Positions 37,301 through 49,300 of a stretch of 64,000 bases of DNA are shown in pieces. The notes under the pieces were generated by a model, which was given only the letters and a program-made list of their open reading frames with translations, was not told the origin of the DNA and searched no databases. This stretch comes from Anaspis maculata (Eukaryota; Arthropoda; Insecta; Coleoptera; Scraptiidae). The DNA lies in NCBI GenBank assembly GCA_949128115.1, contig OX421963.1:35075979-35139978 (forward strand), given 5' to 3'. Within the stretch, counting starts at the first letter, position 1; the number at the start of each line of letters is the position of its first letter. The position numbers and the translations under genes were made by a program.

Positions 37301-40300
37301 AAAATACTGAACCTGACGAGGTTCATGCACACAGGTTTATAAGTCCAAGTTAATTTTGCGTCAAAACACCAAATCAGGTCTTCAAAAAAAAAAAAACTAC
37401 TAGACCTGACGAGGTCCATGTGCACAGCTTTATGTGTCCAACTTGATTTTGCGTCGAAAAACCAAATCAGGTCTTCAAAAAAAAAACTAAACCTGACGAG
37501 GTCCATGTGCACAACTTGACGTTTCAGAGTTGATTTTGCGTCAAAAAACCAAACCAGGTCTGCAAAAAAATTACTGAACCTGACGAGGTCCATGTACACA
37601 GGTTGATAAGTCCAAGTTAATTTTGCGTCAAAAAACTAAATCAGGTCTTCAAAAAAAAAAACTACTAGACCTGACGAGGTCCATGTGCACAGCCTTACGT
37701 TTCAGAGTGAATTTTGCGTCAAAAAACCAAATCAGGTCTTCAAAAAAAAAACTACTAGACCTGACGAGGTCTATGTACACTGCTTTATGTGTCCAACTTG
37801 ATTTTGCATCGAAAAACCAAATCAGGTCTTCAAAAAATATATATACCAAGCCTGACGAGGTCCATGTGCACAACTTGACGTTTCAGAGTGGATTTTGCGT
37901 CAAAAAACCCAATCAGGTCTGCAAAAAAATCACTCAACCTGACAAGGTCCATGCGTGCACAGGTTTATAAGTCTTAAGTTGATTTACGCTGACGCTGATC
38001 AGATTTAAAAGAATATACAGGTGTTTTGGTGGCCTTGCATAATACTTTGAGAGGTGATTTATCTCTGACGAATAAGTCGAAAAGTGAGAGTAAAATTTTT
38101 CCTCAAGTGCTCTCTGAGAGAGTCACAGCTCCTCAATCGATCCGGATTGTAATCACATTTAAAACAGGTATTTCTGTTTGACAATAGCACATTCGACATT
38201 GTGCTATTCGACATTTTATTATTCGATATTTTGCTTTTCGATCTTTTGTTTTTCGACCTTTTGCTTTTCGATATTTCACTTTTCGACCTTTTGGTTTTCG
38301 ACCTTTTGCTTCTCGATATTTCACTTTTCGACCTTTTGGTTTTCGACGTTTTGCTTTTCGATATTTCACTTTTCGATCTTTTGATTTTCGACCTTTTGTA
38401 CTTTCGACAATAGTGCTTTCGATGTTTTGCAGTTTCGTTATTTTGTTTTTCGACTTTATGCATTCGATGTTTTGTTTTCGACCTTTTGTATTTCGATCTT
38501 TTTTTGGTTCTATTTTGAATGAAATCGGTTGAACGGTTCAAAAGTTATGCGGAAAAACGATTATTTATTTCCAACTTTGAAGGGCTGTATCTCTGTTATT
38601 AGGCATTTCTCAAATATGTTTTCTGGAGAAAGTCCTCTTCATTTTTCATTTTCTATTGATCCTTAAATTTAATGACATAAAACGAGGACCACCCTGTATT
38701 TAACAAGCCGAAACTCGAGTAAACGATGAAAAAAACCACGTGGAGAAGACTTATTTACTACAACTTTATATTATACAACTCCATTTTGAGCACTATGGAT
38801 CCATTCATTAATTTCAATAGTTTCTGTCAAAACCGATTTTGACAGGGTGGTTAGGTCTGTCTGTAATCTTCCTCGATAACTGTCAAACCGTTGATCCGAT
38901 TGACTTGAAATTTGACATGCAGACATGGTTTTGCCGTGGAATGAGCCCATTGACTTTTGGCTGTCATCTGTCAAACAAAAGTGACACTATCAACAAATAT
39001 CAGAAGCTATATCTCACGGAACTAGACTTTCGATATGTGATTTGAAAGCTCTTGAAAAACTGTATTCAGAACAGTTGGAAGTATTGCCCTATCTGTCATC
39101 TGTCAAAAAATGAAAAAATGTCAAAGTTCAAAAGTTTACCATTTAATTATTCAAAATCTATCCGTCGGATTAGAACCAAATTTGGCAGGAACCAACACAA
39201 CAAAAGAGGCAAATCAAGTCTGGAGTTACAGTTTTCCACTACTCTCCAGTCGGACGTTATCAATTTTCGAAATTTCTCGTGGCCGTTGCCACACGAGAGG
39301 GCCTTCCTTCCACCCCGGTTTTGACCAGGATGACTCACTTTTGATGCAGTACTCCACTCAAAAATTCATTTCTGTTTAGGGATCGACTTTTTCCAAAAAA
39401 TTCAAACGGAAGTAGTGATATCGGAAGTAGATTGGATTGGAGAAAAGATTGAATTAATTTTTAGAGGAAAAATTTTCGAAATCGGACCGACGCACACAGG
39501 CGGAATTTCAAAAAATCGTGGACAAAATTAAATTTCAATTTTTTTCGACTTTTTTTGCAAAAACTCGTTTAAAAATAGCTAGATAAAATGTACTTCATTA
39601 GAAATCACCCAAAAAAACTTTTTTTGTCATCAGAAACAAATTAAATGTTTTAGAACGTCGCGTAGACCTCTTGGAAAAATTATTTCGTATAAAATGTTTT
39701 TTTTGACACGTATATTTAGTTGAACATTCAATATATTGTAGATATTAGTGTTTAAGAATCAGATGATCCTATAGGTAAATTCCATTTAATTGATTCCGAG
39801 TTTAGCGAGTAGGGCGGAAAGAAGGTGTATTCCCAGTTATTCGGCGAAAATTGTGTAATTTACGTAACTGGTCCAATACAAGCTTCAGATTACAGGAAAA
39901 ATAGTGAAAAAAAGGTCTCCTTGGGTTGATGAGGGTAGTAAGTTGGGTTTCATAATGTATTGACTACATCCCCCAAAACAGCTCTGTCAAAATGAAGAGA
40001 TTTTCTCACTATCTTTCCTATGCCTCCTTTACAGCTTGTATTGGATCAGTTTCATTACTTTTGAGAATCATTCACATAATTTTTTTTGGTTTTCGATGAC
40101 AAGTCCTGGTCGTCACATCTGGTAACTTGTTTGATTTGGCTTAACAAATGCTTACACTCATCCATGAAGTTAGGAGCTTGACAAAATTGTAAGATACGAA
40201 CTAGCTTATTTTTTGCGACGATAATGAACTCTGATCGAGAACCTAAAATTGAAAGTATTGGTTGAAAAAAACTAAATTTTTGTCTAGATAATTCTGAATT

Positions 40301-43300
40301 GAGACACACATACAGAATGTTACACGTTTCTTGTCAATATTTCAGGAGATAGTAGAGTATCAAAAAATATGTGGACTTACTCGAAAAAAAAAACATCGGA
40401 AACGCATTATAACGGAGATAGAGGTTTTCAAAGTTGAGTTTTGGAAATGGTTCTTTTGTTATAACTTCAAATTTAATGACTGAATTTTTGATAAAATTTA
40501 GTACACATCATAAGTTGATATATGTCCACAAGCTGGTCATATTGGTTTTTGTCACATCTCGAAAATTGTACCTACCTAACTTTTTATTTTTCATTATTTT
40601 TAATTTTTTTTGCGGAAGTACTTATTTTTCGATGCTCTACCATCTTCTCAAATATTGACAAAAAAAGTGGAACACTCTGTATAGGAGAAGCGGTTCAAGA
40701 GGACCAAGTTTTCAAATTTGGTCAAAATTTGAGGGGTGCGTTATTTTGCGATTTTATGTATCCAAAGTCAACAAAAAAATTAGTTTCTCGTAATAATTAT
40801 AGCAAGTTATAGCAAAAGATGTTGCCTGGAACATGTACAGTATACCTTTTGGCTTCTAAAAATATAAAAATCGCTGGTCGATCGTGGTCGATAGGATACT
40901 TTTTGTCTACAGGTAAACAAAAATTCACTTTTTTCGAAGATTGAAAACTCTACTTCAAATATTATTTTTTGGGGATGACCAGTGGATATTTTCCAATACA
41001 ATATCCATATGTAAATGTAATACAGACCTCCTGCTATAGACTCCATATCTTTGGATTGAATAAATTCACACGGCAATGTGTCAAGGGCCATTCGAAACGG
41101 GTAAAAAAAAGTCCAAAACTGATAACTGGTGACAGCTTTCTTTCAGTATGAACTTCATATCACTGTATCTTTTTCATCCTTGCACCTGTTAGGCTGAGGG
41201 TACCTGATAATTATTGGCGAGTAACATTACCGATGACAGCCAAAAGTCAATGGGCTCATTCCAGGGCAAAACCATGTCTGCATGTCGAATTTCAAGTCAA
41301 TCGGATCAACGGTTCGACAGTTATCGAGGAAGATTACAGACAGACCCAACCACCCTGTCATAATCGGTTTTGACAGAAACTATTACATCCATTTTGTAGA
41401 GTTTCACATTACCTTCAAAATAAACCTACACACTTGAAAATCTGTCCAGTAGAGCCGGAGATCCAGAAGGTTTATGTCTTTATTTTGAAGAAGCCATCAA
41501 AAATCAACGACCTGGAATATCGATTGCCACCAAAAAAAAATTGTTCCAAGGGCTACTCTAATCGAACAAAACAATTTTCATTCAACTATCACGAATACCG
41601 CCACGGGGACATATAAGCGCCTGGACTATTTATTGTTTTTCGTTCCTCTATCGACTGGCAAAGTGAGGATCATTAAACCTGGGACACCCTGTATACATCC
41701 GACTGTTATTGGAACTTTGGAACTTTCTACCGGTTCTCCGGCAAATTCCACATTGATCGCGGCATGTGGCTTTGCAATGATTTTCGAACAGTCCAACACT
41801 TTGCGTGTAATTACCAGCGTGTTCTGGAGCGGCGCCTCCGCCAATACACAATATTGCGCGGAAGTGGCGCTCCGACACAGATGTCATGCGAACTAAGAAA
41901 ACGGTGACAAGTTATCATCGCGCATGTTCAGGGCCGCTATCCGTGAATCATGTGAGAAAAGTCCCTGGAGAAAAGTCCCTGGGAGTTTAATATAATCCGT
42001 ACTACATTTCTGTAGCGAAAGTTGCCTAAAAATCACGATTTTAGGCAACATTCGCTACATCAGTGTACTGCGGAATGTATTTTACTCCCAGGGACTTTTC
42101 TCACACGATTCAAGAATAGCGGCCCAGAATTCGACAATGACATTGATTTCTGTACTTGACGTTGACGTTTTGTTCAGTTTTATCAGCAACTTGTGAAGTC
42201 TTCCGATTTAAAATGGATATTCGGCGGTCAAAAAAGTGTGTGCCACTCAGAGGACCGTCACTGTTTGTCGCCACACCATGCTTTCGTCAATACAATACAG
42301 CACTGATTAAATGAAATATCCCCAGACAATTTTGCGGTAAATTTGAATGTTATGGTTGAAGTGTTCCATGTTTTTTTTATTTCGTGATTTGGGCATTTGG
42401 GAATGATCCCTCACATATGTGCTTTCATGAATAGGTTGCGAGGGTTACTCCGATTTTTCTATGTAACCACTTCTACTTGAAAAGGACGCATAGTTCATTG
42501 AGCTTAATTTGAGAATCACCTATTTTACAGCGTAACATATGGGAGACTTAGAACGAATCACCTCGTTTTTTAGCGCATGCGCTAAGCGGTCACGCAATAT
42601 TGTGTATAGGGCTGTTGTGTCTTCCCCGCCTGTTGATATCTCCATGTTAAATCAAATGGTTCGAAGCCTACGCGTATGTTCTCGAATGTAATAGAGCTTC
42701 GAAACTCGTAACACTGTGGTTTGAACTGACAATGGGTTAAGATAGGCTGACAAGAATGACAAGAGGTCGACGCCTGACGTGATCCCTAATATGCGCTTGC
42801 AAGAATACATCCCATTGTGTTTGTGTTTTTCAATGAAGAAAAAAAAGTACCCAGAGTTTAATTACGTCCAAAGATATGATGATGTAAAGGTTGAAAAGTA
42901 CAATTTTACGAAAGAATCAAGCGGTGATTCTCGCAACGCGCAAAGCTCGTTGCCTGTCTCTTTGCACGGATGACGTTCGCGGCCGCTGAAAAAGAGAGGA
43001 TCACCTTTTTAATCAACCATCCATTCTTCAAATCCGTTGTACACGTTTTCGGTTTTAGGCAATTTTCAGCAAAAGTGGCCCGCGTGTACTCTGAAAATGG
43101 TGAGCACTACATCAAACAGAAAAATGGATATCGATTTCGTCCCCTGCTTCGAGTTCACTGCAGCTGAATGGCCTAAAAATGGTTTCAAACCCAATCCCGT
43201 TCCGTCTAAGGTAATTCACCTCGAATTAAATTCGATTACGAAGTTACTCCAATTTTTTTTTTTCAGCCCAACTTTTTTTTGGTGCCAAAAGCACCAGGAG

Positions 43301-46300
43301 AAAACGTTAGTGGAATCAGGGCTCGCTATTGGCGGATGTCGTTTCAAGAGCAAGAACGTGCTTTGATTTCTGGCAAAGAGAAACTTAAACCCACCATACG
43401 GTTAATCAAGGTACGTTCTTCCATTCACTGATTGATACCAATGATTTTTACACTAGTTTCACCTTCAGAAAATGCGAGACACGCTTCAGCACAAAGCTGT
43501 AGCGAGTTACCACATAAAAACTGTGGTTTTATGGATGGTAGAGGACACGAAGAACAACAGTATATGGAACAGTTCTCTGAGCTACATCTTTATGAAGGTG
43601 AGATCTTTTCTAATCGAAAATTGCAGAATAGAAATTCAATAAATTTCAGGTGCTCAAAGAATATCAACAATGTCTAGAACAGCATAAAATTCCTTACTTT
43701 TGGTATAAAAAAAATAACCTGCTAGAGAAACAGAATCCGGCTGCGCTTGACAATTTCAGCAGGAGGCTGAAAGCCATAATTGCTGATGTTGAGAGAAATC
43801 CCAGCGAGCCTAGAACGATCGCAAAGTATCTGCGTGAGTTGAAATTATAAGCTTCTTTATAAGTACTGAGTTCGATTTTGAATTAATTAAATTAATTGAA
43901 AAGATCAATTTCACTTTTGTGTTGATCTCTGTACTTGCTGGATAGTCCGGCAGCTTATTGCAATTTTTATGCCGAATCGTGCATTTTGAGTAAAAGCCAG
44001 GGTCAAGTTATTTTCGTGTCCTACGATGAAAATGAAAATTTTTGAGGGTGGGAGGCATTCTGGAATTTCACCCAGGGGAGGCTGAGGGGGGGTTTTTTGG
44101 GGGCCTTCTGGGTGATTTACTTGTTTTTCATGCGAGAAGCCAAATCCATTTTTTTTACATTTTGTGATTTATTCCGAGATTTTTGGGGTGTTTATTCACC
44201 CCCCATTTTCATCCAGGGGGCCTTGGGGGGACAATTTAGGGTTGTTTCCACGATTTTCATTTTCTGCTAAATTAGGACGTATATTGACGTGCTTGGTATC
44301 GTTTCTTACTAAATCCCGTCTTCTTAATCCATATCTGGTGTTGGAATTACAACATGAGCAGGTTTGAACTAGTTATGCAAGAAAAAACAGGTTTTTCGGG
44401 CCCACTTTTTTGACATGCCTTAATTTTGGCCCAAGGTTTCTGCGATCAAAATCCTCCTGAGGATCATTAGTTTCAAGTGTTTGGAACATAAAAATCATGC
44501 CCTTAATGTGCCTTTTGATTTCAGAATCACACACAATTGATTTGTTGGAGAAGCGGTCCAATCATTTTTCAGCAAAATAATTAATTTCCTCAAACAATTG
44601 TGCATTCCGTGTAAAAGGCAAACACCAGTAATTTTTGTGCTCCACGATTAAAATGAAAATTAATGAGGGTGAGAGGCATTCTGGCTTTGCACCCAGGAGG
44701 GGCTGAGGGGGGATCTTTTTTGGGACCCTTGGAGTAATTCACTTATTCTTCATGAGAGAAGCCAAATCTATAATTTTTTTAATTCTGTAATTTTTAATAG
44801 AATTTTCGGAATGTTTACTCACCCCCCATTTTTAACAAGGGGCCCTGGGGGGACTTTTTGGGGTTGTTCCCACGATTTTTATTTTTTGCTAATTTAGGAT
44901 CTATATTTACGTGCTTGGTATCATTTCCTACTAAATCCTACCTTCTAAATCCAAATCTGGTATTGGAAATACGATTTGAGCAGGTTTCAACTAGTTAGGC
45001 AAGAAAAACAGGTTTTTTGGGTCCATTTTTATGACATCTTTCAATTTGGGTCTAAGGGTTCAGGATAGAAAACCTCCTCACAATCAATAGTTTCAAGTAT
45101 TTACAACATATAAAGCATGCGCCTTTGGTTTTGGAACCTTGATCCCAAATTAGGGTATGTCAAAAAACTGGATCCAAAAAACCTGCTTTTTCCCACACAA
45201 CTAGTTCAAACCTGCTTGTATCGTACTTCCAACGTCAGATTTGGATTTAGAAGGTGGGATTTAGTAAGAAACGATACCAAGCACGTCAATATAGATCCTT
45301 GCTTAGCAAAAAATAGAAATCGTGGAAACAATCTCAAAAAGTCCCTCCAGGGCCCCTTGGTTCCAAATGGGGGTAAGTAAACATTCCGAAAATTCTGTAA
45401 AAAATTACAGGATTGAAAAAATGATGGATTTGGCTTCTCTCATGAAAAACAATTAATAATTAATAAACAACGTGAATTACTCCAAGGGTCCCAAAAAAGA
45501 TCCCCCCTCAGCCCCCTCTGGAGGCAAAGCCAGAATGCCTTCCACTCTCAAAAATTTTCATTTCAATTGTAGACCAGGAAAATTGCCGATGTCTGCCTTT
45601 TACACGAAATGCACAATTGTTTAGGCAAATTAATTAGTTAGCTCAAAAATTATTGGACCGTTCTCCAAGAAAACAATTGAGTGTGGTTCTGAAAGCAAAA
45701 GGCGCATCCAGTACACGATTATTATGTTCAAAATACTTGAAACTAATGATCCTCATGAGGATTTTGATCGCCTAAGCCTTGGGCCCAAATTAAGGCGTGT
45801 CAAAAAAGTGGACCCAAAAAACCTATTTTTTCTTGCATAACTAGTTCAAACCTGCTCGTGTTGTAATTTCAAGGCCAGATTCGTATTCAGAAGGCGGGAT
45901 TTAGTGAGAAACGATATCAAGCACGTCAATATACGTCTTAATTTAGCAGAAGATGAAAATCGTGGAAACAACCCTAAATAGTCCCCCCAAGGCCCCCCGG
46001 TTGAAAATGGGGGGTGAATATACATCCTAAAAATCTCGAAATAAATCACAGAATTTGAAAAAAAATGGATTTGGCTTCTCTCATGAAAAACAAGTAAATC
46101 ACCCAAAGGGTCCCGAAACCCCCCCCCCCCTCAGCCCCCCCTTGGTGAAATCCCAGAATGCCTCCCACCCTCAAAAATTTTCGTTTTTATCGTAGAACAC
46201 GAAAATAATTTGACCCTAGCTTTTACTCAAAATGCACGATTCATCAGCTAATCCGCCGGACTAGGAGAGTGGGTCAAAGTCAAGGCTGGTTGGCGTTATT

Positions 46301-49300
46301 TTTTACTATAGGTTGTCTCATGCAGTTCATGCATGGCGTCACAAGATACCCTTCGATGACTGGATTTTGGCTGAAACAAATGTCACTTTCGATTGACAAT
46401 AGACCATATTAATTATTCTCACTTTCCCCTTCCACTAGTCATTTGTAAGTTAGGTATGTGCCTGTGACCATGCGCACTGCAGTAGAAGATCTCGCGCGCC
46501 ACAGCATACATAGAAAACGGAACTTTGCTGTCGCTGTCAGAATTTACGATTGCAAGGTGTTTTCTTGATTCTTGGGACGTTTTAACCTTTTTAACCATAC
46601 TTTTACGTGACGGCTGACGCTCGGTTCGCTTTCAAGCGCTGTCAAAATTCTCGTTAGCGGAAGTTGTGCAATAAAATATGGCGGGTAATTTGAAATTGTT
46701 TTGGATTCCAAAAACCCTATTCTAAATTGCTTCGCATAAACTTCACAGCAAGATTTTCCATTTCATTATGGTGAAAAGTAGATCAGGTATTTCTTTTTAC
46801 ACACTTGCTATGTTATACATTCGTTGAAATTGTCAATTTGCACCTTTAATTGATCATTTTACAAAGTCATTCAACATGCATATTCTTATGGGAGTTTCAA
46901 ATCAGCACATGTGGTTGTCTCTCTCCCCGATCTGCGACTGCGCTCTGAATAATTAATATGGTCAATTCGAATCTTGTTTCGACAAAAATCCACCAAAATT
47001 CTTGACTGGACGAGAAATGGTTAATGAGCATATTGAGCATTCAACTATTGGTGGTTTTTAAAAGAATTTGGCATGTTTTTATTCATCAAAACAAGATTTG
47101 AATCGCCAAACTGTCAGTCTAAAAACAAGCGTCTTATCACAAGATGTGGCAAATCTAATGGCGTTTTCGGCTCACACGCTCTGACGTTGCTTAGAGCAAA
47201 CCACGCTTGCGCACTTGTGCCGAGTAGCACAATGGAAACGAACATGACCTTCAACCAGAAAGTTCAAAGTGCAGCCGCGCCGAATTGTTTTTTCTTGAAA
47301 AACACCAAAACTGTGATTTTAAAAATTAGAAATAGAAAAAAAATTCAAATGAGTGTTGCTCAACTCATATGATACTTCATTATTACAGATTTTCAAAACA
47401 TTTTGAGGTAGAACAGTTTATTTCAAAGTTAAAGAAACCAACTTTAAAAAAATCAATAACTCAAATTATTTTGCCAGAAATGCCCAAGTTGAAAATGGCA
47501 ATAATTTCTTACAGAATGACACATTGCAATTTCTCCCACAAACTGTTCAATGTGACCTTAAAATTGTTTTCTATTTTTTCATGGCTATCGGCGGTGTGAT
47601 ATAATTGAACTAAAATAATTTGAAACTTTTTTAACATAGGTATGTTTGTTTATAACTTTTGAACGTTCCAAAGTAGGAAGAAATGGTGGGAGGCATTTTA
47701 ATTAGGAAAAAATTAGCTATCGAACACCATTATAAAATAAAATGTATAGATTTTTGGCGAAAAAAGTATTTTAAGCGTCGGTGTGACACAATGATCGGTA
47801 TGGAGTCAAGTTTTTACACAACATCGATGTCTGTAAGATGCACAAAAGCACCCTCTATGTCTTACCATTTTACTTCTCACCAAATTAATTGTATTGATTA
47901 TTACATACAACGCCCTTGATTATTAGACCTACAAGGATAATATTCACTTATCTAAATCCCACTGTCAATAGCAACGGAATAAAATTCATGTAAACAACAA
48001 AATCTGAAAGCTGTCACTTCGGACTTCTTTTATGTAATAATCTCCAAAATATCACTCGTGCTCGAGATTTTCCCAGATAATTTTGGCCAGGCGTTTCCCT
48101 CGGGCTGATTGTCTCTGGATAAATGCCCTCCTCCTACGGAGTCGGGCATTTATCGCTACAATCAGCACTCGCGATCGCCTGACCAAAATTATCGTGAAAA
48201 TCTGAGCACTTGTGATATTACTGTTGATTATTACACACCACGCCCTTGATTAATAGACCTACAAGGATAATATTCAGTCATCTAAATCCCACTGTCAATA
48301 GCAACGGAATAAAATTGATGTAAACAACAAAATCTGACAGCTGTCACTTCGAACTTCTTTTTTGTAATAATCACCAAAATATCACTCGTGCTCGAGAGCT
48401 TCCCAGATAATATGCGATATTCAAAGGCACGACATGCGCTGTAGGTTCGCAAAGCTAGGGGATGGAACTCATGCGTCTGCGCGAGCTAGGAAAAGTCAAA
48501 ACCTGCAGATTTTCAGCCATCGATTTAACAAAGGAAAATAGATGACAAGAAACTCCTGATTTCCATGCCAGATTATGAGGAATGATGTTGTCCATGTGCA
48601 TTGCTGTCGAAAAAATGAATTCCGCGCGTATAGTGTTCCGAAAAGAACGAAAAAGCTGTTTTCAGTGTATAACTGGTTGCCTAGAAGGTGATGTTTTTTG
48701 GGAACACACATGAAATAAAACTGATGTGTTCTTTTCGTACGGTTTTTGCAGCCAGGCACCCAACAAACTGCCCGTCATTTTTGAAAAAAAAAACAGAAAA
48801 CACAAAACTTCTGATATATTATACATATAACCCGGTAAAATTTTAGTTACCATTTGTTTACATGCAGTTTCATGCCATTGACAGACAGGACGGCAACCGT
48901 AAGGCAGAGAAGAATACTAGAAGTAGGGCGGTATTTTCAAAAACACACCAACTGATAAACACGTTACCATATTTTCGCTCCTTGTGTATCTGAAACTGAT
49001 CCATCATTGCTGGTCTTGAACACAATGAAAGATCAAGAAACACTCTTTTTTCCATAGCTCATTTGAAAGTTTCATTTCCAACCGTTTCAATAATATACAA
49101 TGTTGAAATTAGGCTTTTTACATGTGTTAGCATACGGCACTATTCTCAAATCCCCTAGCGTGGTTGCGCCAGCGCAGAAATGGCACTGAATTTCGCCTAT
49201 TTTGGCCAGGCGTTTCCCTCGGGCTGGTTGTCCCTAGATAAATGCCCTCCTCCTACGGAGTCGGGCATTTATCGCTACAACCAGCACTCGCGATGGCTTG

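Noticed and set aside
37623..37970. 115-codon frame with repeated [11 protein letters not shown]
   Set aside because: Product of the 100-120-bp tandem array; no start context or conserved domain.
36466..38541. Long lysine/serine-rich or FDLL-rich frames on both strands
   Set aside because: They are translations of the 12-15-bp minisatellite in the arms of a foldback; both strands are open because the unit has no stop codons.
42970..43167. ORF overlapping cGLR exon 4 in another frame
   Set aside because: It is a shadow frame; the frame with DIDFVP matches the family and the splice phases.
47073..47919. Three consecutive + strand frames in cGLR intron 7 as extra cGLR exons
   Set aside because: No splice sites in the needed phase and no family motifs; exon 7 joins exon 8 directly in frame.
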